A program made the translations under genes and the position numbers. A stretch of DNA of 64,000 nt, from assembly GCA_021780815.1 (NCBI GenBank), contig JAJXYC010000015.1, positions 461,796 through 525,795 on the forward strand, given 5' to 3'. Below the pieces are notes generated by a model that was given only the letters and a program-made list of their open reading frames with translations, was not told where the DNA came from and did not search any database. Of this stretch, positions 9,154 to 18,582 are shown piece after piece; position 1 is the first letter of the stretch, and each line of letters starts with the position of its first letter. This DNA is from Bacteroidota bacterium. Lineage in GTDB: Bacteria; Bacteroidota; Ignavibacteria; Kapaibacteriales; UBA2268.

Positions 9154-10494
9154 ATGAATAAATCGGATTTAAATAAAACTGATAAATTGATTAATCAATT
9201 ATTTGATAAAGATATTAGTCCTCAAAAAAAGGAACATATATTAAAAGAACTTTCTCAATATCCTGAATATAAGAGTGAATTGGATATGTACAACGAGATT
9301 AACTCTGCTATTCAAAGCGATAAAGAAATCCTATCGCCTCCTATTGAATTTAAAAATGCAATATTTTCACAAATTCAATCTATATCAGAACAACATTTCA
9401 GTAAAGATCCAACTCATTATTCAAAATATATATTCTTTGGCGCCTTATTGTTGTTGTTTGTTTTTGTATCTTATTTTTCACTACATAACTTTTCAAATAA
9501 TTATCAAACGGTCAATAATCTAAGTAATTCAACAAATAAAACCGCCACACAAACAGAACAAAATCAAAAACAAAGATATACTCAATCTAATAGTTCTATA
9601 AACTCTAGTTCCGAGCATATTGAGGCAATTAATAACATATCTAATGATACAAAGTCTAATTCAAATAACTTTGAAGCAATAAAAAGTAATAACAATAAGA
9701 CATATACAAATCTATTAGATAATATTCAACCAAAAGCACGCAAAATCTCATCTAATGATGATATATCAAAAAATTTAAATGATATAAAGTCCGTAGATAG
9801 AGATATAGCGCCAACTCAAGGAATTACTTTTGAAAATACATCTATAACAGACAATAATCAAAATACAAATACTAAGGACAAGAGAACAAACAATATTTTA
9901 GCAATGAACAATATTGCCAGTTCCAACCCTTCAAGTAATAAATTTGCAATAATTAATAGTTTAAATAGCGGACTAAATGTATTCCGCCAATTCAACCCTT
10001 CTTATGAAAGTCCTAAATCATATATCTTAATTCAATATAGAGGTCTTTCAGCATTGTCAAATCCAGAAAAGAGTATTCAGCCAAACAATGCTTTTCTTGC
10101 AAATTATTGTTTAGGAATATTTTTAGAAACATTTAACGAACTATATTTTGGTGCAGAATTTGGCAATGAAACCTTTTCACAAATTTATTTAGACCAAAAC
10201 ACACAAATTAAATATGAACAAACTCCCAAAGTGTTTTATTTTGGAGTAGCAGGTAAATACAATTTAACAGACTATCATTTTATTGGAATTTATCCATCGG
10301 TACAACTCTTTGCAGGAAGTTCCTCGCTCGGTCCTGTATTTCGTTCTAATTTACTTTTGCAAAGCAATGCAATATCTAATAAATTCAGCATCTTTGCTGG
10401 AATTGAAGGTAGTACTGTCTTATATTCAAACCAAAATGTCTGGTATACTTCTAAAAAATTAAGTATAGTAGGAGGTCTTAACGTCAAACTCTAA
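9154..10494 (+). CDS. Putative anti-sigma factor with single TM helix, Asn/Ser/Thr-rich linker and C-terminal outer-membrane beta-barrel-like domain
   Basis: Starts 3 nt after the sigma stop; acidic/basic N-terminal head (~90 aa), TM YIFFGALLLLFVFVSYFSL, low-complexity linker, then alternating amphipathic strands ending KLSIVGGLNVKL. Confidence 0.6.
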   Translation: MNKSDLNKTDKLINQLFDKDISPQKKEHILKELSQYPEYKSELDMYNEINSAIQSDKEILSPPIEFKNAIFSQIQSISEQHFSKDPTHYSKYIFFGALLLLFVFVSYFSLHNFSNNYQTVNNLSNSTNKTATQTEQNQKQRYTQSNSSINSSSEHIEAINNISNDTKSNSNNFEAIKSNNNKTYTNLLDNIQPKARKISSNDDISKNLNDIKSVDRDIAPTQGITFENTSITDNNQNTNTKDKRTNNILAMNNIASSNPSSNKFAIINSLNSGLNVFRQFNPSYESPKSYILIQYRGLSALSNPEKSIQPNNAFLANYCLGIFLETFNELYFGAEFGNETFSQIYLDQNTQIKYEQTPKVFYFGVAGKYNLTDYHFIGIYPSVQLFAGSSSLGPVFRSNLLLQSNAISNKFSIFAGIEGSTVLYSNQNVWYTSKKLSIVGGLNVKL

Positions 10495-10522
10495 ATAATA
10501 TTTTTTATTTTTCACCTAATGT

Positions 10523-10560
10523 AAAACCCCAAGTTTGTAGAATTTTCTTGGGGTTTTTTA
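10523..10560. terminator. Rho-independent terminator between convergent genes
   Basis: AAAACCCCAAG...CTTGGGGTTTTTT stem with T-tract. Confidence 0.9.
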
Positions 10561-10586
10561 TTTTAATTACAAATATACCTATAAAA

Positions 10587-11483
10587 TTAGATTTCTTTTA
10601 AAGCATTCGCTCCTGATACAATCTCAATAATTTCTCTTGTAATATTTGATTGTCGTATATTGTTGTAAATCAAATTCAAGGAGTTAATTAAATCACCTGC
10701 ATTTGTTGTTGCATTATCCATAGCAACTCTTCTTGCTGCCTGTTCAGAAGCATTTGATTCTAAAATTGAATACCAAAAAATTGAATCAATTAATTTAGGA
10801 ATTAAAGAATTAAGGATTAATTTTTTATCTGGTTCAAATATAAAATTAGTGTTATACTTATCTTTTTTAACTATTTCATTTTTTGTATCAGGTATAAAAG
10901 GCAAAAGTTGAGTTTTTGCAGGAATTTGCTTTAATATATTTAAAAATTTTACAGAATAAATCAGCACTAAATCATATTCACCTAAAATAAATCTGTTCTT
11001 AATTGGATCAATAATTGATTTGACAACAGGAAATTCAGGATTGTTTGTAATATTTGCAAATTCTTTAATTATTTGGATATTTTGCTTCTTAAAAAACGAA
11101 ATAGCTTTCTTCCCTATTGGCAAAACCGAAATATTAGCAGATGGATATTCAGCAGGTAGTTGTTCAGAAATTGCCAAATTAGCTTCACGTAACAAGTTAG
11201 TGTTAAAACTACCACACATACCTTTATCAGCAGAAATCACAATCACAGCAATATTTTTAATATATTCGTGTTTTTCAAGAAATGGATGCACAAATTCTCC
11301 CCCTAATGAATCAATTATAGTGCTAATTGAGGAAGAAAGTTTAGAAAAATAAGGGCGAGAATCTTCAACCATATTTTGAGCTTTCCGCAATTTTGCAGTT
11401 GCAACCATTTTCATTGCTTGCGTTATTTTTTGAATGCTTTTAACTGAGTTTACTCTGCTTCTTATATCTCTTAATGTTGCCAT
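10587..11483 (-). CDS. atpG: ATP synthase F1 gamma subunit
   Basis: MATLRDIRSRVNSVKSIQKITQAMKMVATAKLRKAQ N-terminus; SADKGMCGSFNTNLL; C-terminal IYNNIRQSNITREIIEIVSGANAL. Confidence 0.97.
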   Translation of the reverse strand: MATLRDIRSRVNSVKSIQKITQAMKMVATAKLRKAQNMVEDSRPYFSKLSSSISTIIDSLGGEFVHPFLEKHEYIKNIAVIVISADKGMCGSFNTNLLREANLAISEQLPAEYPSANISVLPIGKKAISFFKKQNIQIIKEFANITNNPEFPVVKSIIDPIKNRFILGEYDLVLIYSVKFLNILKQIPAKTQLLPFIPDTKNEIVKKDKYNTNFIFEPDKKLILNSLIPKLIDSIFWYSILESNASEQAARRVAMDNATTNAGDLINSLNLIYNNIRQSNITREIIEIVSGANALKEI

Positions 11484-11501
11484 TTAATCGACCTTGTTAA
11501 A

Positions 11502-12461
11502 TTAAAAATAAATATTATCTTGTAGCAAATGATTATTAATATAATCATCAACACTTTCTTCAAGAGAAGAAAACTGATAATCAACTCCTGAGATCTTTAG
11601 TTTTTGCATATCAGCTTGTGTAAAATATTGATATTGTTTTTTAATATCATCAGGCATTTCAATATATTTAATATTAACAGACAATTTTAAAGATTGAAAT
11701 ACAGCAGTTGCTAGCTGCTTCCAAGTATGTGCAACTCCTGTTCCTAAGTTAAATATCCCTGATATTCTTTTATCAAATAGTTGCCAAACTACTTCAACAA
11801 CATCTTTTACATAAATAAAATCACGTAATTGCTCGCCATCTGCATATTTTGAATTATACGATTTAAAAAGAGAGATTGTTCCCGTATCCAAAGCTTGATG
11901 GAAGCTTTTAAATACCATACTTGCCATATTTTCTTTATGGTATTCATTAGGTCCAAACACATTAAAGAATTTGATACCTGTTATTTGAGATTCAAATTTA
12001 TGATTTAAAACCCACAAATCAAACAAGTGCTTGGAAAAGCCGTAACCATTAAGAGGACGTAAAGAATGGAATGTATCATCATTATATCCATCTTCTCCAT
12101 TACCGTAAGTTGCCGCACTACTAGCATAAATAAAAGGAATAGATTTGCTTATTGCAAATTCAGCTAATTTAATACTATAATGGTAATTATTCCTCATTAA
12201 ATAATCAATATCTTTTTCAGTTGTTGAAGAGCAAGCTCCTAAATGGAAAATGGCTTCAATATCTTTGTCCGCAAATTTGTTTAAATTATCAATAAATTCT
12301 TGCTTTTGAATATAATTAGAAAAGTTTTTACCGACAAGGTTTTTCCATTTTGAACTTGTTGACAAATTATCTACGACAAGAATATCATTATATCCTTTCT
12401 TGTTAAGATATTTTAAAAAGCATGAGCCAATAAATCCAGCACCACCGGTAAGTATAATCAT
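11502..12461 (-). CDS. hldD: ADP-L-glycero-D-manno-heptose 6-epimerase (NAD-dependent epimerase)
   Basis: MIILTGGAGFIGSCFLKYLNKKG, YASSAATYGNGEDGY, YGFSKHLFDLWVL, GIKFFNVFGPNEYHKENMASMVFK typical of HldD/RfaD. Confidence 0.9.
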   Translation of the reverse strand: MIILTGGAGFIGSCFLKYLNKKGYNDILVVDNLSTSSKWKNLVGKNFSNYIQKQEFIDNLNKFADKDIEAIFHLGACSSTTEKDIDYLMRNNYHYSIKLAEFAISKSIPFIYASSAATYGNGEDGYNDDTFHSLRPLNGYGFSKHLFDLWVLNHKFESQITGIKFFNVFGPNEYHKENMASMVFKSFHQALDTGTISLFKSYNSKYADGEQLRDFIYVKDVVEVVWQLFDKRISGIFNLGTGVAHTWKQLATAVFQSLKLSVNIKYIEMPDDIKKQYQYFTQADMQKLKISGVDYQFSSLEESVDDYINNHLLQDNIYF

Positions 12462-12465
12462 TCCC

Positions 12466-14010
12466 TTAATTATTTATAGTTTTAAAAAATGAATCGCACA
12501 CTTCTTTCAATTCTTTTTCAAGAGAATCTGAAATTTGTTTCTCTTTTAAAATAGTCTTCAATATATTTTTATTTTGAGACTTCATAAACTCTAAGAATGC
12601 AGATTCGGTTTTACGCACTTTATTAATATCTAAATTATCAAAATAACCATTAGTAGCCGCATAAAATACAGCAATTTGTTGTTCTACAGGAATAGGTTGC
12701 AAAGTAGGCTGTTTTAAAATTTCAGTGATTACATAACCCCTACGAAGTCTTTGCTGAGTAGATTTATCTAAATCAGAGCCAAATTTAGCGAAAGATTCAA
12801 GTTCTCTAAACATAGCATGCTCGATTTTCAATTTACCAGCAATTTTCTTCATTGCTTTGATTTGAGCATTACCCCCTACACGAGATACAGAAATACCTAC
12901 GTTCATAGCAGGGCGGATACCAGCATTAAATAAATTAGGTTCTAGATAAATTTGACCATCAGTAATAGAAATAACATTAGTTGGGATATAAGCAGAAACA
13001 TCACCTGCTTGAGTTTCAATTACAGGAAGAGCCGTAAGCGAACCACCTTTTAATTCATTTGATAATTTAGCAGCTCTTTCGAGCAATCTGCTATGCAAAT
13101 AGAAAATATCACCTGGATAGGCTTCACGTCCAGGAGGACGACGCAATAAAAGAGACACTTGACGATAAGCAGCGGCATGTTTCGATAAATCATCGTAAAT
13201 AACAAGAGCATGCATACCATTATCTCTAAAATATTCACCCATTGAGCAACCGCAATAAGGAGCTAAAAATTGTAATGGAGCTGGGTCGGAAGCATTGGCG
13301 GCTACAACAATGGTATAATCCATTGCACCTTGTTCTTGTAAAGTTTGTACAATTTGAGCAACCGTTGATGCCTTTTGACCTATTGCAACATAAATACAGT
13401 AAACTTCGTCAATCCCATTTTCTTTTGCCTCAGATGTATGAGTATATTTTTGATTTACAATTGCATCAATTGCTACTGACGTTTTACCTGTTTGTCTATC
13501 GCCAATAATTAATTCTCTTTGACCACGACCAATTGGTATCATTGCATCAATTGCTTTAATACCTGTTTGTAATGGTTCTTTCACAGGTTGTCTGAAAATA
13601 ACGCCTGGTGCTTTGCGCTCAATAGGATAGTAATCCTTATATTCAATTTTACCTTTTCCGTCAATTGGCTCACCTAAAGGATTAACTACTCTGCCAAGTA
13701 AATTCATCCCAACAGGAACTGATGCGATACGTCCAGTTCTTTTAACCGTATCGCCTTCTTTTACAAGGTTTTCTTCGCCAAACAAAATAACTCCAACACT
13801 ATCTTCTTCCAAATTCAAAGTCATTCCTACCACATCATTCGGAAACTCAACAAGTTCAGATGCCATCACTTTTTGCATACCATAAACTTGTGCAACACCA
13901 TCACCAATTTGTAGAACTGTGCCTATTTCATAAATATCTGATTCACTTTCATATCCTGATATTTGTCGCCTTATTATTGAAGATATTTCTTCCGGTTTTA
14001 ATTCGTACAT
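12466..14010 (-). CDS. atpA: ATP synthase F1 alpha subunit
   Basis: [15 protein letters not shown] Walker [34 protein letters not shown]. Confidence 0.99.
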   Translation of the reverse strand: MYELKPEEISSIIRRQISGYESESDIYEIGTVLQIGDGVAQVYGMQKVMASELVEFPNDVVGMTLNLEEDSVGVILFGEENLVKEGDTVKRTGRIASVPVGMNLLGRVVNPLGEPIDGKGKIEYKDYYPIERKAPGVIFRQPVKEPLQTGIKAIDAMIPIGRGQRELIIGDRQTGKTSVAIDAIVNQKYTHTSEAKENGIDEVYCIYVAIGQKASTVAQIVQTLQEQGAMDYTIVVAANASDPAPLQFLAPYCGCSMGEYFRDNGMHALVIYDDLSKHAAAYRQVSLLLRRPPGREAYPGDIFYLHSRLLERAAKLSNELKGGSLTALPVIETQAGDVSAYIPTNVISITDGQIYLEPNLFNAGIRPAMNVGISVSRVGGNAQIKAMKKIAGKLKIEHAMFRELESFAKFGSDLDKSTQQRLRRGYVITEILKQPTLQPIPVEQQIAVFYAATNGYFDNLDINKVRKTESAFLEFMKSQNKNILKTILKEKQISDSLEKELKEVCDSFFKTINN

Positions 14011-14050
14011 TTTATACCTAATTTTTTATTTTCTATTTAAGTTTTGATTT

Positions 14051-14587
14051 TTAATTTGCAATTTCATCAAACAAATCAGATAATTGCTTTTTTATTGATG
14101 CATCAAAAAAGAAATCGGCAAATTTTATTTGCACACCACCAATTATTGCTGCATCTTGTTTAAATTCTGGTAAAATTGTCTTGCCTGTCAATTGATTTAC
14201 TTTACCAACTATCGCTTCTTTCAATAATTGTGAAAGTTCTTTAGCTGTTGAAATTTGCACTTCAAGTAAATTATTCAATTCGTTATATTGTTCTTTATAA
14301 CTTATAATTATTGCTTTGATATGTGCTTCTCTGCCTTTTTTAATCAACAATTCCATAAATTTAAAAGTTAAATCTGAAACTTTATCTTTTAAAATTTCAT
14401 TAAATATTGCTAATTTTTTTGATGGTCTAATAACTGGACTTTGTGTTAACAAATAAAAATCTTTTGAAGTATTCAAAAGACCTGATATATTTTCTAATTC
14501 ATCAAGAACTATTTTTGTAGAATCAAATTCTTTTGCAATATTCAACAAAGCTTTTGCGTAGCGACTTGCAACTTTATCATTTACCAT
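14051..14587 (-). CDS. atpH: ATP synthase F1 delta subunit
   Basis: VASRYAKALLNIAKE... position in operon, C-terminal IIGGVQIKFADFFFDASIKKQLSDL. Confidence 0.93.
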   Translation of the reverse strand: MVNDKVASRYAKALLNIAKEFDSTKIVLDELENISGLLNTSKDFYLLTQSPVIRPSKKLAIFNEILKDKVSDLTFKFMELLIKKGREAHIKAIIISYKEQYNELNNLLEVQISTAKELSQLLKEAIVGKVNQLTGKTILPEFKQDAAIIGGVQIKFADFFFDASIKKQLSDLFDEIAN

Positions 14588-14592
14588 ATTAT

Positions 14593-15087
14593 TTAATTTT
14601 TAGATAAATTTTCAATATACTTATTAATGAGTTCGTAATCTTTTTCTTTTTCTAACTTTTCGTTAATAATTTTTTCAGTAGCATCAACAACAAGACCTGC
14701 AATTTCATATTTAATCTGTTTAAAAGCGGCTTCTTGCGCAAGAGTAATTTCTTTTACCGCATTTTCCATTTTTTCTTGTCTTAATTTTTCAGCTTCTTCT
14801 TTCGCTTCATTAATGATTGCATTAGATTGTTCTCTGCCTTTTTGAATAATTGTCAAAACTTCTTTGGAAGCTTCATTTAACTTATTTTGTGCTTCTTGAA
14901 GTAATTTTTGTGCATTCTCTGTTGCGGCTTCAGCACTTTTGATAGAATTTTGAATACCATCTTCTCTTGCTTTTAAAGCATTCATCATAGGTTTAAAGCC
15001 AAATTTAAGGAGTAGAAAGAGAAAGATTAAAAAATTAATCATCGTCCAAATTAATAGTCCAGGATCAACTGATAATAATTTTTCCAT
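14593..15087 (-). CDS. atpF: ATP synthase F0 b subunit
   Basis: Single N-terminal TM followed by long Ala/Glu/Lys coiled coil; operon position. Confidence 0.95.
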   Translation of the reverse strand: MEKLLSVDPGLLIWTMINFLIFLFLLLKFGFKPMMNALKAREDGIQNSIKSAEAATENAQKLLQEAQNKLNEASKEVLTIIQKGREQSNAIINEAKEEAEKLRQEKMENAVKEITLAQEAAFKQIKYEIAGLVVDATEKIINEKLEKEKDYELINKYIENLSKN

Positions 15088-15202
15088 AATTTTTATATTT
15101 AAAGTTTATTTTTATATTTAAATTTTCATTTTAAACTTCCTGTTGCGAAAGAAGAAACCTCCTCCACAACAGGTAAAAGTAATCGATTAACAAAGTAAAA
15201 AA

Positions 15203-15430
15203 CTATTTAATAGCTAACAACAAACTGATAACTTCAGCAAACAAAGCCACACCTTCGATAAGAGCGGCAGCAATAATCATCATAGTTTGCAATTTACCTG
15301 ATGCTTCTGGTTGACGTCCAGCAGATTCTAATGCGGAAGCAGCTAATTTACCAATACCAACACCTGCACCAATAACTGACATACCAGCGCCTAAACCTGC
15401 GGCTAAAAATGCTAATGCTTTTGGATCCAT
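15203..15430 (-). CDS. atpE: ATP synthase F0 c subunit
   Basis: 75 aa, two TM helices, GAGMSVIGAGVGIGKLAASALESAGRQPEA ... AALIEGVALFAEVISLLL. Confidence 0.97.
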   Translation of the reverse strand: MDPKALAFLAAGLGAGMSVIGAGVGIGKLAASALESAGRQPEASGKLQTMMIIAAALIEGVALFAEVISLLLAIK

Positions 15431-15467
15431 TTTAAACTCCTAATATATTTATAAAAAAATTTTAAAA

Positions 15468-16517
15468 TTAATGTTCTAAACTATGTTCCGCTGTTGTTAA
15501 GCCTACAAATACAGCAGTTAAAATTGTAAAAACATAAGCTTGTATAAATGCAACTAATAGCTCTAATGTATATATAAATAGAGAAAAACCAATTGAAATG
15601 GGGACAATTGCAAAAGTATGCAACATAAAAATTAAGCCAAGCAAACTAAAAATAATCACGTGTCCTGCCGTCATATTTGCAAAAAGACGAATAGTCAATG
15701 CAAAAGGTTTAGTAAACATTGACAAGATTTCAATTGGAATCATTATAATCCAAATACCCCAAGGTGCTCCTCCTGTAAGTTCTTTTAACCAATGTGAAAA
15801 ACCTACATGAAATATTGCACTTCCATTAATTACAAAATACGCTATTATTGATAATCCCGCCGTTACAGCTAAATTGCCTGTTGCCGAATGCCCACCAGGA
15901 ATTAAGCCAAATAAATTCATTACTAATATAAAAAAGAATAAAGCAACAAAATATGGACTTAAAACATCTGCCAATCGTTTACTTGATATATTTGGTCTGA
16001 CAATTTCATCACGAATATAAAGAACTAACACTTCAAGCATATTTTGCAAGCCCTTCGGTGCTGTCTTTGGTTGCTTTTTATACTTCTTTGCTGATGTAAT
16101 AAATGCAAATAACAACAATAAAATAGATAGCCATTGGAACATCACTAGTGCTGTTATTGACATATCTAATTTTGGAGGTTGTTGTGTATCTTTTCTTACA
16201 ATTTGATGATGTATTTCAGTAAACGTTCCCTCCGCCATCATTGATTTCATAGATGGATATAGGTATAATTGTTTGTCGTATAAAATTACAGGCAAATCTA
16301 TATGAAAAACATTAAAAAAATTGTAACTATGGTGGTCAAGCAAATGTTCTTGCAAAATATCGGAAATTACGTTCCCTTCTTCTTGTTTGGCTTCGCTATG
16401 GCTTTGAGTTGTATCTTTTAAATTTACAGATTTTGTTTGTGTTATCTGTAAATTGGAACTCTGTGCCTGCGCTATTCCTACATTTTGCTGAGTTTTTACT
16501 TCGGATAAATTTGACAT
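15468..16517 (-). CDS. atpB: ATP synthase F0 a subunit with atypical N-terminal extension
   Basis: LTIRLFANMTAGHVIIFSLLGL and LELLVAFIQAYVFTILTAVFVGL; long hydrophilic Gln/Ser-rich N-terminus. Confidence 0.96.
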   Translation of the reverse strand: MSNLSEVKTQQNVGIAQAQSSNLQITQTKSVNLKDTTQSHSEAKQEEGNVISDILQEHLLDHHSYNFFNVFHIDLPVILYDKQLYLYPSMKSMMAEGTFTEIHHQIVRKDTQQPPKLDMSITALVMFQWLSILLLLFAFITSAKKYKKQPKTAPKGLQNMLEVLVLYIRDEIVRPNISSKRLADVLSPYFVALFFFILVMNLFGLIPGGHSATGNLAVTAGLSIIAYFVINGSAIFHVGFSHWLKELTGGAPWGIWIIMIPIEILSMFTKPFALTIRLFANMTAGHVIIFSLLGLIFMLHTFAIVPISIGFSLFIYTLELLVAFIQAYVFTILTAVFVGLTTAEHSLEH

Positions 16518-16581
16518 AAGTTTTGTAATTAAAATATTTACAAACTTAATGAATTTTTATAATTAAACAAAATTTCTAATC

Positions 16582-16869
16582 TCATTTTTTTCGAAATTTA
16601 TTAATAAACAATACTTCTCCAATTATTTCACAAAAAAAGAAAATTGAAAGACTTATAACAAAAGTGGGATTCTGAATTTTATAAAAATAATTTGCAATAA
16701 TTAGTAAACTGAAAAGCAAAATTGCTTTAATCACTACTTTTGCTCCAATATTTTTTATTAACTTATTCCAATCAGTAATTTGCAACTTTCTAAAAAAAAA
16801 CAAAAAAGAAAGGAATATAATACCATTTATTAATAAAGCAATTACAAAAGATAAAAAATCAAATTTCAA
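16582..16869 (-). CDS. Small membrane protein in ATP synthase operon (AtpI-like position)
   Basis: Several predicted TM helices; located between the AtpZ-like gene and atpB. Confidence 0.6.
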   Translation of the reverse strand: MKFDFLSFVIALLINGIIFLSFLFFFRKLQITDWNKLIKNIGAKVVIKAILLFSLLIIANYFYKIQNPTFVISLSIFFFCEIIGEVLFINKFRKK

Positions 16870-16904
16870 GATATTAAAATATTATTTAGAGATGAATAGA
16901 CAAA

Positions 16905-17174
16905 TTATTTATTATCATTATTTAATTTTCTAATTATTTTCCAAAAGTTGTAAACTCCGACAATAATCCCAACAATAAGAAGAATTACAGTCCAACGTGC
17001 ACCTGTATTATTATCTACATCTAACCAATGACCAAAAAGCACTCCAAGAATAATTGGAATTACCAATTCAGATCCTAAATTTAAGGCTGGACCTGACGCT
17101 TTTAGTAAAGATTCTTCTTTATTCTTAGGATTGTTTTTATCTTTATCATTCTTTTTATTATCTTCTTTTGTCAT
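16905..17174 (-). CDS. AtpZ/AtpI-type F0F1 ATPase-associated membrane protein
   Basis: GSELVIPIILGVLFGHWLDVDNNTGARWTVILLIVGIIVGVYNFWKII; ORF-track start 17186 is a GTG, ATG at 17174 preferred. Confidence 0.8.
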   Translation of the reverse strand: MTKEDNKKNDKDKNNPKNKEESLLKASGPALNLGSELVIPIILGVLFGHWLDVDNNTGARWTVILLIVGIIVGVYNFWKIIRKLNNDNK

Positions 17175-17195
17175 ACATTTAAACACTAAAATTGG

Positions 17196-18554
17196 TTAAT
17201 ATCCAAACTCTAATAAAGTTTGATAGATATCTTGTTTATAAATATTAGTCGAACGTCCATACCAATCATTATTCGGCACAAATAATAATGTCCCAAATGT
17301 TGAAGCATTAGTTATATCAAATTGTGAAGTAGATAAAACAGTTTCTTCCTCTGGGCGAAATCCGTTATCTACATCATGAACTTGAATAGTACAGGAAATT
17401 CTATAAAAAGAATTTGTAAAATTCATAGGGTCAATATCTAATATTTCGTACGGAATTTTAATTTTCACAACATAGCCACTATCGATTTTATTTGCCGCAA
17501 CCTTTATATGTGATGCTGAAACTTGTTGTAAAGAAGTTAAAATATCATTAGAAAATGTATTAACATAAGCAGGAATATCAACAAAATCACCCGGGAAAAT
17601 TTGAAAATTATAAACGCTTTTACTTAATTGATTTAATATAGTTAAATTTTTATCTTTAATTTGGTATCTTTGTAAAGTATCTCCAACATTTAAAGCATCG
17701 AACCACAGACTTACATAATCACCAGCACAAGAATCGCATTTTTTTACCACAACATTATCATCATACACTTTTATTTGGAAATACACATATTCTTGGTCAT
17801 AGGCAGAAGAAACTTCAAAGTTTGCATCTTTTGGTCCATCCCAATAATATGCTCCTTTGGTAACAAAATCAATATCGTCAACTTTCACAACATCTGAAAA
17901 TCCGTGATATATTAATCTTCCACGATTATAACAAGGAATTACATAATAAGAACGGCTATATTTTTCCATTCCTTTGGTATTTTCATAGATTTTTTCGCTA
18001 TTTTTCAAATTATAATAGTCATTTTTTTTGTCTATCGTATAAAAATCAAGTTTTTCAGAAGAATAATCATTTCTTAATATCAACGAACCATCAACTAATT
18101 GATACCCGTCCATTTTCCAATTTGCATTAGCAATTTTCTGTGTAACATAACACACACCATTTTTGATTGATGCTCCAACTTCCAGCGGTAAATCAATAAA
18201 TTGATAAGGGAACTCACCCACTTTAACAAAGTATCCATCAATATCAACAAACAAATCTAAATAAACAACATTTTTTTTCTCACCATTAATTCTATAAGTA
18301 AATGCTACATCCAGATTTCCATCACCTGAATAATCTCCTACATCCCAACCCCAGATTGTGGATTTATCTACATCTTGCAAAGATTTAGCTATATCTTGAA
18401 TCATTTCTTTATCAAAATATGTTTCCAACCTTTTAGCAAATTCGCCAAAGGTAATTCCTGATTGTGCTTTACTTCGGAAAGGAAAAACAAAAACTACAAA
18501 AATTATTGTTGCAATAATTAACTTAATATTTTTTTTATTTAAATAATAGGACAT
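17196..18554 (-). CDS. Secreted protein with CBM9-like C-terminal domain
   Basis: ATG at 18554 gives a clean signal peptide (MSYYLNKKNIKLIIATIIFVVFVFPFRSKAQS); YYWDGPKDANFEVSSAYDQEYVYFQIKVYDDNV resembles CBM9-like folds. Confidence 0.6.
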   Translation of the reverse strand: MSYYLNKKNIKLIIATIIFVVFVFPFRSKAQSGITFGEFAKRLETYFDKEMIQDIAKSLQDVDKSTIWGWDVGDYSGDGNLDVAFTYRINGEKKNVVYLDLFVDIDGYFVKVGEFPYQFIDLPLEVGASIKNGVCYVTQKIANANWKMDGYQLVDGSLILRNDYSSEKLDFYTIDKKNDYYNLKNSEKIYENTKGMEKYSRSYYVIPCYNRGRLIYHGFSDVVKVDDIDFVTKGAYYWDGPKDANFEVSSAYDQEYVYFQIKVYDDNVVVKKCDSCAGDYVSLWFDALNVGDTLQRYQIKDKNLTILNQLSKSVYNFQIFPGDFVDIPAYVNTFSNDILTSLQQVSASHIKVAANKIDSGYVVKIKIPYEILDIDPMNFTNSFYRISCTIQVHDVDNGFRPEEETVLSTSQFDITNASTFGTLLFVPNNDWYGRSTNIYKQDIYQTLLEFGY

Positions 18555-18582
18555 ATCTTTTGGCGTCAAATTAACAAAACAA

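Noticed and set aside
11020-11352. 110-aa plus-strand ORF opposite atpG
   Set aside because: Shadow ORF of atpG.
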